Assembly: GCA_039815465.1 (NCBI GenBank)
Contig: JBCBZG010000008.1
Coordinates: 73,612 to 137,611 of the forward strand
Direction of reading: 5' to 3'
Origin: Shimia_B sp039815465
GTDB taxonomy: Bacteria; Pseudomonadota; Alphaproteobacteria; Rhodobacterales; Rhodobacteraceae
Length of the DNA stretch: 64,000 nucleotides
Below the pieces are notes generated by a model that saw nothing but the letters and a program-made list of their open reading frames with translations, ran no database searches and was not told the origin of the DNA. The position numbers were made by a program, and so were the translations under genes. Positions 42,041-50,425 of the stretch are shown here, piece by piece; positions within the stretch are counted from its first letter, which is position 1; every line of letters begins with the position of its first letter.

Positions 42041-42680
42041 GGCGCGGAGCCTGACCCGCGGGCGGTCCCCGTTGCAAGGGAAAACGCGTGCGCGCGCGAC
42101 CGAAGGTCAGAACACGCCGCCCGCATGCCCGAACGCGACGGCACCACGCCACGCGGGCACCTTAGGATCAGGCCCCATCAATCCTACCCCTCAGCAACAG
42201 ATACTGCCTGAGATCACACACTTGCATTTCGCATGCAGCAGTATGGCTACTGGCAAAGGATGTGAGTGGCTGAGATCGTGCAGGTCGTCTTGCCGTCGCG
42301 CCGGAGGCGCGCCCTCATATAATCGGCACGTCTCTGGCATGACGAGTTCGCCGGATATGCCCGCAGCCATCGTCGCAGGTCTTTGAAATAGACGCACCGT
42401 CGAGCGGCTAGGCACTGCCACGCAGTGTCCCGAGAGGGAATTTCCGCAGACCTGCTCCTTGTCTGCGGGCAAATCTGGCGACCTGAGGGGGTAGGATGAA
42501 CGGGTCCTGACCCTAGGCTAAATCCACCGCCCCCAGGGCTGCCACAAGGTCAGATCGCATGCCGAAACCGCGAAACGGTGGCGCCTTCCCCCCCTTTCTT
42601 ATGTCCAAAAATACTTTGGGGAGCGCGAGGGGCTAGCCCCTCGCTCCCGCCAGATGCACTGCAGCCAGCCGTCGGGGACC
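42041..42680. other. 640-bp gene-free stretch with hairpins
   Basis: No convincing gene is present. A 93-codon open frame on the minus strand (42191-42472) has poor codon pattern and no ribosome binding site. Composition is less GC-rich than the neighbours in about 42180-42480. Hairpins lie at 42297-42311 (CGCGCC/GGCGCG), 42411-42429 (GGCACTGC/GCAGTGTCC, one G-T pair) and 42444-42468 (CCGCAGAC/GTCTGCGG). It could encode a structured RNA or be decayed DNA. Confidence 0.45.
42585..42644 (-). terminator. Palindrome downstream of the LysR gene, with dispersed repeat block
   Basis: GCGAGGGGCTAGCCCCTCGC (42625-42644) is a 20-bp perfect palindrome 37 bp beyond the LysR stop. Just beside it, 42594-42622, is an inverted copy of the AAGTATTT-containing repeat block also found at 19496, 46866, 53778 and 58617. 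Probably terminates the regulator transcript. Confidence 0.55.
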
Positions 42681-43619
42681 CTAGTCCGCCTTGGTAAATA
42701 TCCCCTGCAAGGCGTTCAGCAGCGCCCAGCCGTGGTCCCAGGCTGGCGTGCCGTCTCGCAGGCAAGCCCAGAGGCTCGTCCCCGGCCAGGCGCGGCGGCG
42801 GGAGGCGATTGTGAGCGTGGCGCCCGTCGCCTCCATCAGTGGGACATTGGCGATGCCCAGCGCGCGGCCTTCGTCGATCAGTACCTGGGCGTCGGAGGTG
42901 TTCATATCGGTGAGGCTCACAGGGTCTTCGTCTTGCAAAAGCAGCCCCCAGGCCGCCCGCTCCGCCGGGGATGTCGCGAGAAGGGGCAGGCCTGCGAGGC
43001 TGCGCGCCTCCAAATTCAGGCCGTGGGGCCAGTTGGGCCCGGCCACGGCGGCCCATTCATCGGCAAACAGGAACACGCTTTCGGCGTCTTTGCCCGCGCG
43101 TTGCGCCTGAAAGGTGACCGCGGCGTGGGCGGCGCGCGTGGCGTAGGTCAGCGGGTCGATGCGTTCGGCTTGGATCCCGTCGATCAGCGTCCGCAGCGCC
43201 GTGCCCGTGGCGCCGGGCGGCACAGCGACGCTGAGCGCCGTTTCGGTGGCGCGGATGGATCGGAGCCCGCGGGCCAGCGCGGACATATGCGTTTCAATCG
43301 CTTGGGCCGCGTTTTGCCCAGCAGGCGTGAGGCCGCCCGTTTGGCGGTCCACCAGCTGTGCGCCCAGCGCGGCCTCAAGCGCTTTGATCCGTTTGGACAC
43401 AGCGGGCTGACCCACGCCCAGGGCACGCGCGGCGCCGGAAAAGCTACCCTCCTGATGGACGGCGGTGAGCGCGTCCAGTTGAGCGGAGGGTGGCAAGCTG
43501 GGCGCGGCCACAGCCGCCGCTTGCGCCTGACCCGCGACCGGCGCGCCTGCAACGATTGTGTGTGGTTGGACGGGCCCAAAGACCCGATCATCCATGATCT
43601 TGAGAGACACTTGGCCCAT
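42681..43619 (-). CDS. LysR-type transcriptional regulator with N-terminal extension
   Basis: 312 residues. The helix-turn-helix is at about 45-100: AQLDALTAVHQEGSFSGAARALGVGQPAVSKRIKALE is the usual LysR recognition region, but it starts about 44 residues later than in most LysR proteins (normally residue 1-5). The extension (MGQVSLKIMDDRVFGPVQPH and an Ala-rich part) is supported by a GGAGGT site 6 bases before the ATG. The effector domain follows; ligand unknown. No divergent target gene; the nearest is fsa 88 bp upstream on the same strand. Confidence 0.82.
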   Translation of the reverse strand: MGQVSLKIMDDRVFGPVQPHTIVAGAPVAGQAQAAAVAAPSLPPSAQLDALTAVHQEGSFSGAARALGVGQPAVSKRIKALEAALGAQLVDRQTGGLTPAGQNAAQAIETHMSALARGLRSIRATETALSVAVPPGATGTALRTLIDGIQAERIDPLTYATRAAHAAVTFQAQRAGKDAESVFLFADEWAAVAGPNWPHGLNLEARSLAGLPLLATSPAERAAWGLLLQDEDPVSLTDMNTSDAQVLIDEGRALGIANVPLMEATGATLTIASRRRAWPGTSLWACLRDGTPAWDHGWALLNALQGIFTKAD

Positions 43620-43707
43620 AAACTACCTCCGACCCGGCCCAGACTGGGGGACTCGGAGGTGTTATTTCGGATTTGCCTTAATGGTCCCTAAAGACCCAAG
43701 CGGTTTG

Positions 43708-44361
43708 TCAGAGGATTTTAATCCCTGCGGCCTCGGCGTCTTTGAGGAACGTCGCCAGGCCCTTATCCGTCAGCGGGTGGGAGGCGAGTTTCTGGATCAC
43801 CTCTGGCGGTGCGGTGATGACATCAGCGCCGATAAGCGCGCTTTCCTGCACATGGGCCACCGAGCGGATGGAGGCGGCGAGGATCTCTGTCTCGAACCCG
43901 AAATTGTCATAGATCGTGCGGATGTCCTGGATCAGCTCCATCCCGTCGACGGAGATATCATCGAGCCGCCCAATGAAGGGGGAGATAAAGCTCGCCCCCG
44001 CCTTGGCTGCGAGAAGCGCCTGGTTGGCGGAAAAGCAGAGCGTGACGTTGACCATCTTACCCTCGCCCGTGAGCGTTTTACACGCTTTGAGCCCGTCCCA
44101 TGTGAGCGGCAGCTTAACGGCGATATTGGGCGCGATTTCGGCCAGCTTGCGGCCCTCAGCGATCATGTCGTCGGCCTGGGTTGCCACGACTTCGGCGCTC
44201 ACGGGGCCATCGACGAGGTCACAGATTTCTTTGGTCACCTCGAGGATATCGCGGCCCGACTTTTTGATCAGCGACGGGTTGGTCGTGACGCCGTCCACCA
44301 TGCCGGTGTCGTTGAGTTCGCGGATGGCGTCGATGTCTGCGGTGTCGACGAAGAACTTCAT
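43708..44361 (-). CDS. fsa: Fructose-6-phosphate aldolase / transaldolase-like
   Basis: 217 residues from the ATG at 44361 (AGAGGAGA upstream). MKFFVDTADIDAIREL and GVTTNPSLIKKSGR are the TalC/FSA start; the Schiff-base lysine lies in AVKLPLTWDG (Lys near residue 84) and NVTLCFSANQALLAAKAGA forms the next strand. The short 220-residue form is typical of FSA and of transaldolase-like proteins in alphaproteobacteria. Acts in pentose or triose exchange. Divergent from priA with 153 bp between, the common arrangement in Rhodobacteraceae. Confidence 0.88.
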   Translation of the reverse strand: MKFFVDTADIDAIRELNDTGMVDGVTTNPSLIKKSGRDILEVTKEICDLVDGPVSAEVVATQADDMIAEGRKLAEIAPNIAVKLPLTWDGLKACKTLTGEGKMVNVTLCFSANQALLAAKAGASFISPFIGRLDDISVDGMELIQDIRTIYDNFGFETEILAASIRSVAHVQESALIGADVITAPPEVIQKLASHPLTDKGLATFLKDAEAAGIKIL

Positions 44362-44514
44362 GGGGTCTCTCCTCTGGAGGGTGGCGCAATGCGTATTCGC
44401 GGGCCGCGCTCTTGGCCCCGCGCTGTGCATCGTTTACCCCAAGGGGGTGATGGCTAAAACCCCCAGCGTCCTGATTTTGATACCGCTAACATCGTTTTGC
44501 CGCGAGAGGCTGCG

Positions 44515-46716
44515 ATGATGGGGGATATGGGCGGGTTTTATGACGAGGGCGCGCTGGTGGCGGTGCTGACCACGCAGCCCTTGGGCAAGCCGCTCGATTA
44601 CAAAGCGCCGGAGGGGGGCTGCTGGGACGGCGCCTTTGTGGAGGTGCCGCTGGGCCCCCGCAAGGTGATGGGCGTGGTCTGGGGGCCGGGTGCGGGCGAT
44701 TATGACTACGCCAAGATCCGGTCCGTGATCCGCGTGCTCGATGCCGTGCCCATGTCGTCGGAGATGCGGGAGTTCGTGGCGCGGGCGGCGGATTACACGC
44801 TCACGCCCCTGCCTGCGATGCTCAGGCTCGCGACGCGGGCGCCGGGGCTCGGCGATCCCCCGTCCATGCGGCATGTCTACCGACTGGGCGACACCGCGCC
44901 CGACCGCATGACCGACGCGCGGGCGCGCGTGCTGGGCGTGTTGCGGGACTATGGTGGGCTGGCCTTTACGCTGGGCGAGCTCGCCGAATCCGCTGGTGTG
45001 ACGTCGTCGGTGGTCAAAGGCCTCGTAAAGCTCGGCGCCGTGATCGAACAGGAAAGCCCGCGCGACCTGCCCTACCCGCCCATGGATGCCGAGCGCGCGG
45101 GAAAGCCGCTCTCCGCCGATCAGGCCGCAGCGGCGGAGGCGCTGCGCGCAGGCATCGGGTCAGGCGCCTATGGGACGACGCTGCTCAAGGGTGTGACCGG
45201 GTCCGGGAAAACGGAAGTTTATCTGGAGGCCGTGGCCGCCTGTGTGCGCCAGGGGCGACAGGCGCTGGTGCTCCTGCCCGAGATTGCGCTGACGGCGGAG
45301 TTCCTGACGCGGGTCGAGGAGCGCTTTGGCGCGCGCCCGGCGGAGTGGCATTCCGGCGTCACGCTCACCGAGCGCCGCCGCGCCTGGAAGATGGTGAGCG
45401 AGGGCAATGCGCAAATGATCGTGGGCGCGCGGTCGGCGCTGTTTCTGCCGTTCCGGCGGCTGGGGCTCATCGTCGTCGATGAGGAGCATGACACGTCTTA
45501 CAAGCAAGAGGACGGGGTGCTCTATTCCGCGCGGGATATGGCGGTGCTGCGCGCCTCGATCCTCGGGGCGCAGGTGGTGCTGGCCTCCGCAACGCCGTCG
45601 CTGGAAAGCTGGGCCAATGCGCAAGCCGGGAAGTACCGGCGGCTGACGCTCACATCGCGGTTCGGGGTGGCGGAGCTACCGCAGATGTCGGCCATCGACA
45701 TGCGAGCGGAAAAGCTGCCGGGGGGAAGTTGGATCTCCCCCACTTTGCGGCGCGCGGTGGAGGCGCGGATGGCGGAGGGGGAGCAGAGCTTGCTGTTCAT
45801 CAACCGGCGGGGCTATGCGCCCACGACGGTGTGCCGGGCCTGTGGGCATCAGATCGGCTGCGATCACTGCGACGCGCGGATGGTCGAGCACCGCTTCATG
45901 AAGCGGCTCATGTGCCACCAATGCGGGGAGACGAAGCCAATGCCGACGGTGTGCCCCGCTTGCGCGGCAGAGGACCGTTTGGCGCCCGTGGGCCCGGGGG
46001 TGGAGCGGTTAGCGGAGGAGGCGACGGCGCTCTTCCCCGACGCCCGGATCGCGGTGCTGTCGTCGGACCTCTATGGCTCCGCGCGGGCGCTCAAAGAGCA
46101 GATCGAAGGCATCGCGGCAGGCGGGGCCGATATCATCATCGGCACGCAGTTGGTGGCCAAGGGGCATAACTTTCCCTTGCTCACCTTGGTGGGTGTGATC
46201 GATGCGGATTTGGGCCTGCAAGGGTCGGATCTGCGCGCGGCGGAGCGGACATTTCAGGTGATGCGCCAGGTGGCCGGGCGCGCGGGGAGGAAGGACCGCC
46301 CGGGGGTCGCAATGCTGCAAACCCACCAGCCCGAGCACCCGGTGATCACCGCGATCCTGGGGGGCGATGAGGAGGCGTTTTGGGCCGCAGAAGCTGCCGA
46401 GCGGGAAGCCGCGGGCGTGCCACCCTTTGGCCGGATGGCTGGGATCGTGCTGAGCAGCCCCAACGTGCAAGAGGTGTTCGACGTGGCCGCAGACATGGCC
46501 CGCAACGCCGCGCCGCTCGCCCAGATCGGAGCGGAGCTCTACGGCCCCGCCCCCGCCCCTATCGCGCGCATCCGAGGTCGCCACCGGGTGCGGATGCTGA
46601 TCAAAGCGCGGAAATCGGCCCCGATCCAGCACGCGATTGCGGCCTGGGTGGCGCAGTTCAAACTGCCGAGCACGTTGCGGCTTAGCGTCGATATCGATCC
46701 GCAGAGTTTCTACTGA
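44515..46716 (+). CDS. priA: Primosomal protein N' (replication restart helicase)
   Basis: 733 residues. Helicase motifs: Walker A GVTGSGKTE, DEEHD (motif II), ATPSLESW. The Cys-rich insert between helicase lobes (CRACGHQIGCDHCD, CHQCG, CPAC) binds two zinc ions. GTQLVAKGHNFP and QVAGRAGRKDRPG are motifs V and VI. Restarts replication at stalled forks. The first of two adjacent ATG codons (44515, 44518) is used; GAGAGG upstream. Confidence 0.95.
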   Translation: MMGDMGGFYDEGALVAVLTTQPLGKPLDYKAPEGGCWDGAFVEVPLGPRKVMGVVWGPGAGDYDYAKIRSVIRVLDAVPMSSEMREFVARAADYTLTPLPAMLRLATRAPGLGDPPSMRHVYRLGDTAPDRMTDARARVLGVLRDYGGLAFTLGELAESAGVTSSVVKGLVKLGAVIEQESPRDLPYPPMDAERAGKPLSADQAAAAEALRAGIGSGAYGTTLLKGVTGSGKTEVYLEAVAACVRQGRQALVLLPEIALTAEFLTRVEERFGARPAEWHSGVTLTERRRAWKMVSEGNAQMIVGARSALFLPFRRLGLIVVDEEHDTSYKQEDGVLYSARDMAVLRASILGAQVVLASATPSLESWANAQAGKYRRLTLTSRFGVAELPQMSAIDMRAEKLPGGSWISPTLRRAVEARMAEGEQSLLFINRRGYAPTTVCRACGHQIGCDHCDARMVEHRFMKRLMCHQCGETKPMPTVCPACAAEDRLAPVGPGVERLAEEATALFPDARIAVLSSDLYGSARALKEQIEGIAAGGADIIIGTQLVAKGHNFPLLTLVGVIDADLGLQGSDLRAAERTFQVMRQVAGRAGRKDRPGVAMLQTHQPEHPVITAILGGDEEAFWAAEAAEREAAGVPPFGRMAGIVLSSPNVQEVFDVAADMARNAAPLAQIGAELYGPAPAPIARIRGRHRVRMLIKARKSAPIQHAIAAWVAQFKLPSTLRLSVDIDPQSFY

Positions 46717-46749
46717 CAGGGCGAAGGCAGCGCCTTTTGCAGACGACGG

Positions 46750-46920
46750 ACCCACCCGCCTCCCTTCTGCGCCTTTCAGGCTTGAACCTGAGGGGGCGCG
46801 GCTTCGCCGCGTTTCGCCTGCGGGGACCCTCCCCCCTATCGCGGTTACTGGACCACTGCCGGGCAGTTGGGGGACGTATATTGGGGCGAAAGACGGGGTC
46901 ATTGGAGGTCGGGGGCCTTT
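46750..46920 (+). repeat. Dispersed intergenic repeat, copy B
   Basis: Shares CCCGCCTCCCTTCTGCGCC, GGCTTGAAC, an AGGGGGCGCGGC hairpin and GACCCTCC with copy A; a 40-base insertion-like stretch then leads to an imperfect copy of the GTATTTGGGGACGAAAG block (GTATATTGGGGCGAAAG). It follows the priA stop by 34 bp. Confidence 0.65.
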
Positions 46921-47110
46921 CGGGATCCCTGGTTTCTTCTGCGTGATGGGCCGGTGCATGGCAGTTTTCTGGTGTCTGGCGCCCACGGTGCAGATACTTC
47001 CCCGGCGTAGAAACGTGGACCGCGAAACCGGCCGCTCCGCGGTCTGGCGGAGGCTCATCGCTGCACGCGTCATACGGGCGGCCCCGCGCAGCGGCCACCG
47101 CCGCGCATGG

Positions 47111-47130
47111 AAGAGTTTTCGAAAACTCTT
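47111..47130. terminator. Perfect 20-bp palindrome AAGAGTTTTCGAAAACTCTT
   Basis: Self-complementary over all 20 bases. It lies between priA and the secreted-protein pseudogene, and resembles the A/T-rich palindromes at 63203-63249. Function as terminator is inference. Confidence 0.45.
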
Positions 47131-47346
47131 GGCCCTTCGTAGGGGATGAGTAGTTTGGGTGCGCGTCGTCGGTTTGGCGAAATTTGATTGTTTTCGGCAA
47201 TCAGCTTTGGAAAAAGCTCATTATTTCAGAGCGTCTGAGAAGCTGTTTTGGGTGCATGCAGGTGGGTTGGGGCCTTGCGATCTGTTTCCCGGCCGAGCGT
47301 AGCCTTTGTTTTCTCCCTAGATCCAGTTTTTTAGCTGAGGTGCATT

Positions 47347-47765
47347 ATGCGACCTCTGAATGCTCTGCTGGCTGCCGTTGCGGTGGCTGGCTTATTCCTT
47401 GCGGGCTGTGTGCGCGCATCAACCGTTTCGGTCATTCGAGTGACCCCGAACGCTGCTGATAGCAGTACGCTGCAGGTCACGGAAATCATCGCGACGACTG
47501 CTGTGAGTGGTTTAGATGCCGCTCTTGCACGTGCCGGGGCGACGGTGATGTCCAGCCCACCACTTGGGGCTAGCCTCAATGCGTAATTCACGGACGACGT
47601 TGGCACGTCGCTGTTTATCGTCGCGATTGATGCGCGACGGTCGGGGTGGCGGATGCGACCCATGAGCTTGATGGCCCGGCTGCTGTGCCGCTGCCGCCTG
47701 CGCTCGCGCTCCTCGGGGCTGGGCTCTTTGGTCTGCATCGCCGGGCGCGGGCGATGCCCGTCTAG
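47347..47765 (+). pseudogene. Broken secreted protein with VPLPA-type C-terminal sorting signal
   Basis: The 5' part is intact: GAGGTG site, ATG at 47347, signal peptide ending LFLAGCVRAST. The frame meets TAA at 47584, but continues readable after it (FTDDVGTSLFIVAIDA). A shift of frame near 47632-47642 then leads to HELDGPAAVPLPPALALLGA and on to an Arg-rich end, closing at TAG 47763. VPLPA followed by a hydrophobic helix and Arg cluster is the layout of VPLPA-CTERM/PEP-CTERM sorting tails, which anchor secreted proteins. So one gene appears broken by a nonsense codon and a frameshift. A sequencing error could also explain it. The first 79 codons alone could still be made as a small lipoprotein-like product. 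Confidence 0.58.
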
Positions 47766-49132
47766 TAGGAGTGTTCCGCGTAGATGCTGGACATGTCCCC
47801 GCCCCAGTCACCGTCATAGGCGGTGAGCAGTTCGTCTGCGGGGGACTGGCCTGACTCAATGCTTTCTGTGAGGGCATTGAGGAAGTGCGTCTCGTCGGGG
47901 ACGAGCCCGCCTGCGCCGGGGCGGGCGCGGGATTTCAGGCCTTGGTGTGCGATGGCCACGGCTTCGCGGGCGAGGTCGTGCATTTTGATGCCGTTTACCT
48001 GCGCCGCGAGGCCGTCGACGGAGGCGGCAACGCGGAGCGCCTCCCGCGTTTCGGTATCGAAACCTTTGCAGAGGTCCCAGGCGGCGTCGAGCGCGCCTTG
48101 GTCATAGGTCAGGCCGACCCAGAAGGCGGGAAGCGCGCAGAGCCTGCGCCAAGGGCCGCCATCGGCGCCGCGCATTTCGATGAACTTCTTCAGCCGTGCC
48201 TCGGGGAAGGCTGTCGTGAGGTGGTCGGCCCAGTCGCTGAGGGTGGGCGTCTCGCCCGGTAGCGCGGGGAGTTCACTTTTCAGGAAGTCGCGGAAGCTTT
48301 GGCCCAGCGCGTCGATATAGGCGCCGTCGCGGTAGACGAAGTACATCGGCACATCGAGCGCGTAGTCGACCCAGCGTTCGAACCCGAAGCCGTCCTCGAA
48401 GACAAAGGGCAGCATGCCGGTGCGGGAGGCGTCGAGGTCGCGCCAGATGCGGCTCCGCCAGGATTTGTGGCCGTTCTTTGCGCCCTCCCAGAAGGGGGAG
48501 TTGGAGAAGAGCGCGGTGGCCACCGGTTGCAGGGCTAGGGCCACGCGCATTTTCTGCACCATGTCGGCCTCGGACCCGAAGTCGAGGTTGACCTGCACTG
48601 TACAGGTGCGCCGCATCATCCAGGTACCCGTGGTGCCGACCTTGCCCATGTAGCTGTCCATGAGCTTATAGCGGCCCTTGGGCATCATAGGCATTTGGTC
48701 GTGGGTCCAGTCGGGGGCGGCGCCGAGGCCGATGAAGCCTGCGCCGATTTTCTCGGCCACAGTGCGGACCTCGGCCAGATGGGTGTTCACCTCGTCACAA
48801 GTTTCGTGGATCGTTTCGAGCGGGGCGCCGGAGAGTTCCAGCTGCCCGCCAGGTTCGAGGCTGATATTGGCGCCGCCTTTGACGAGGCCGATGATATTGC
48901 CGCCCTCTGACATGGGCTCCCAGCCGAAGCCGTCACGTAGCCCCTCCAGCATGGCGCGGATGGAGCGGGGGCCGTCATAGGGGAGCGGTAGGTGCGTGTC
49001 GGTGCAGTAGCCGAATTTCTCGTGCTCGGTGCCGATGCGCCAGTCGTCCTTGGGCTTGCACCCGGCCTCCAGGTAGGCGGCGAGGTCGTCCATGCTTTCG
49101 ATGGGGCCACCGCCCGATTGTGGGATAGACAT
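47762..49132 (-). CDS. gshA: Glutamate-cysteine ligase
   Basis: 456 residues. WRIGTEHEKFGY is the ATP/glutamate-binding start of the plant-type (GCS2-like) ligase; GGQLELSGAPLETIHETCDEV and MRRTCTVQVNLDFGSE are further conserved blocks; IEMRGADGGPW is near the C-terminus. First step of glutathione synthesis. The stop overlaps that of the convergent pseudogene (CTAG). Cytoplasmic. Confidence 0.93.
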   Translation of the reverse strand: MSIPQSGGGPIESMDDLAAYLEAGCKPKDDWRIGTEHEKFGYCTDTHLPLPYDGPRSIRAMLEGLRDGFGWEPMSEGGNIIGLVKGGANISLEPGGQLELSGAPLETIHETCDEVNTHLAEVRTVAEKIGAGFIGLGAAPDWTHDQMPMMPKGRYKLMDSYMGKVGTTGTWMMRRTCTVQVNLDFGSEADMVQKMRVALALQPVATALFSNSPFWEGAKNGHKSWRSRIWRDLDASRTGMLPFVFEDGFGFERWVDYALDVPMYFVYRDGAYIDALGQSFRDFLKSELPALPGETPTLSDWADHLTTAFPEARLKKFIEMRGADGGPWRRLCALPAFWVGLTYDQGALDAAWDLCKGFDTETREALRVAASVDGLAAQVNGIKMHDLAREAVAIAHQGLKSRARPGAGGLVPDETHFLNALTESIESGQSPADELLTAYDGDWGGDMSSIYAEHSY

Positions 49133-49187
49133 GCGCGCTCCGATCCTCTGGGTTGCGGTGCTTGGGTGACCCTAGGGGCCGGTGAAG

Positions 49188-49709
49188 TCAATGGAGCGCG
49201 CGCTTGTCGCTTTGCCAGATCAGGTAGGCGTCGGGGCCTGCGGTGGCCGCGCTCGCTTTGCGCGCGGCTTGGGCGGCTTGGTCGTAGTTGAGGCCGGGCA
49301 AGGAAACTAAGGCCTCAAACAGCGCTTCGGCCCCTGCGGCGTCGCCGGGGATGCGCAGCGTTTCACCTGTCGCAGTTGTGAAGACCCACACAATTCCTGT
49401 GCGGGAGGTATGGACCTCGATCCGGGTCAGGGCGTCGATGGCGATGGCTGAGCCGCCGGTTCCGGTCATGTAGGCGATCTGGCGTTCGGTGACCTCGACC
49501 ATGCCCACGCCGCCCTCCCCTGCGGGGAATCGCACGCGGCGGTAGCCCAGCCAAAGCGCGACGAGCCCGCCCGCGCCAAGGAGCGCGCCGATAAAGGGTT
49601 GGTAGGTGTGGCCGTTGATCACCCAGTGGCTGCCGAGTGCGAGGAGGGCGACGCCAATCAGCACCTCCCTCAGGTCGCTGATGGCTTTCTGGGCCTCGGG
49701 GCGGATCAT
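49188..49709 (-). CDS. Two-helix membrane protein, function unknown
   Basis: 173 residues. Two membrane helices at about 17-33 and 39-56 (VLIGVALLALGSHWVING, FIGALLGAGGLVALWLGY), then a cytoplasmic domain with VEVTERQIAYMTGTGGSAIAI, a PH-like beta segment. Its ATG overlaps the rsmE stop, so it is expressed with rsmE. The family is conserved in Rhodobacterales without a known role. Confidence 0.72.
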   Translation of the reverse strand: MIRPEAQKAISDLREVLIGVALLALGSHWVINGHTYQPFIGALLGAGGLVALWLGYRRVRFPAGEGGVGMVEVTERQIAYMTGTGGSAIAIDALTRIEVHTSRTGIVWVFTTATGETLRIPGDAAGAEALFEALVSLPGLNYDQAAQAARKASAATAGPDAYLIWQSDKRALH

Positions 49710-50413
49710 GACCAGTCTCCTAACTGCATCTGCCAGAGCGTCATGGCCGCCACGGCGGCGGTGTCGGCGCGCAGGATGCGGGGGCCGAGGGTCACGGTGT
49801 GGCCGAGTGCCGCGAGCCGGGAGCGTTCGGCGTCAGAAAAGCCGCCCTCCGGGCCGATGACGATGGCCCAGGGCCCTGGTGTGGGGGGAAGCGTGCCGGA
49901 CGTCGCGGCCTCATCACAAAACATCAGGTGGCGGTCTTTGGGCCAGTCGGCGAGCACAGCGCTCAGTTTCTGGAGCGGCGCAACCTCGGGCACATAGGTG
50001 CCGCCGCATTGTTCGGCGGCGCCTACGGCGTGGGCTTGAAGCCGGTCGATGCGCAGCCGTTCGGCATTCGTGAATTCCGTCTGCACCGGCAGGATGCGGG
50101 CCGCGCCGAGCTCTGCGGCTTTTTCGACGATGAAATCGGTGCGTTCTTTCTTGATGGGCGCGAAGAGCAGCCAGAGGTCGGGGGGCATCTGCAAGGGGGC
50201 GGTTTGCGCCTCCACTCGCAATGTGCCGCCGCGTTTGTTGGCCTCCTCAACACGCGCGCGCCACTCGCCGTCGCGCCCATTGAACAGCCGCAGCTCGTCG
50301 CCCGGGCGCAGGCGCATGACGTTAAAGAGCCGGTTCGCGTGGTCGCGGCTGAGCGGAACCGTTTGCCCCGGCCCGAGCGGTTGATCTACATGGAGCCGAG
50401 TAACATGGGCCAT
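49706..50413 (-). CDS. rsmE: 16S rRNA m3U1498 methyltransferase
   Basis: 235 residues. N-terminal PUA-like part (HANRLFNVMRLRPGDELRLFNG) and a C-terminal SPOUT knot with VIGPEGGFSDAE and LGPRILRADTAAVAAM, both hallmarks of RsmE. Methylates U1498 of 16S rRNA using SAM. The ATG is only 12 bp from the divergent ubiA start. Confidence 0.93.
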   Translation of the reverse strand: MAHVTRLHVDQPLGPGQTVPLSRDHANRLFNVMRLRPGDELRLFNGRDGEWRARVEEANKRGGTLRVEAQTAPLQMPPDLWLLFAPIKKERTDFIVEKAAELGAARILPVQTEFTNAERLRIDRLQAHAVGAAEQCGGTYVPEVAPLQKLSAVLADWPKDRHLMFCDEAATSGTLPPTPGPWAIVIGPEGGFSDAERSRLAALGHTVTLGPRILRADTAAVAAMTLWQMQLGDWS

Positions 50414-50425
50414 GGGAGCCTATCT

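Larger units (their letters stand above)
46717..47346. other. 630-bp gene-free region, partly low in GC
   Basis: Holds repeat copy B and a 20-bp palindrome (both listed). The last 190 bp (about 47150-47346) are clearly less GC-rich than the window, with several A/T runs, and end in a GAGGTG site for the broken secreted-protein gene. No ORF with coding character was found. Confidence 0.5.

Noticed and set aside
42191..42472. 93-codon open frame on the minus strand
   Set aside because: No ribosome binding site, poor codon pattern and no recognisable features; kept only as part of the gene-free stretch.
47347..47586. Intact 79-residue lipoprotein gene
   Set aside because: Possible as a product (LAGC lipobox-like), but the readable frame past the stop and the sorting tail downstream better fit a broken longer gene.
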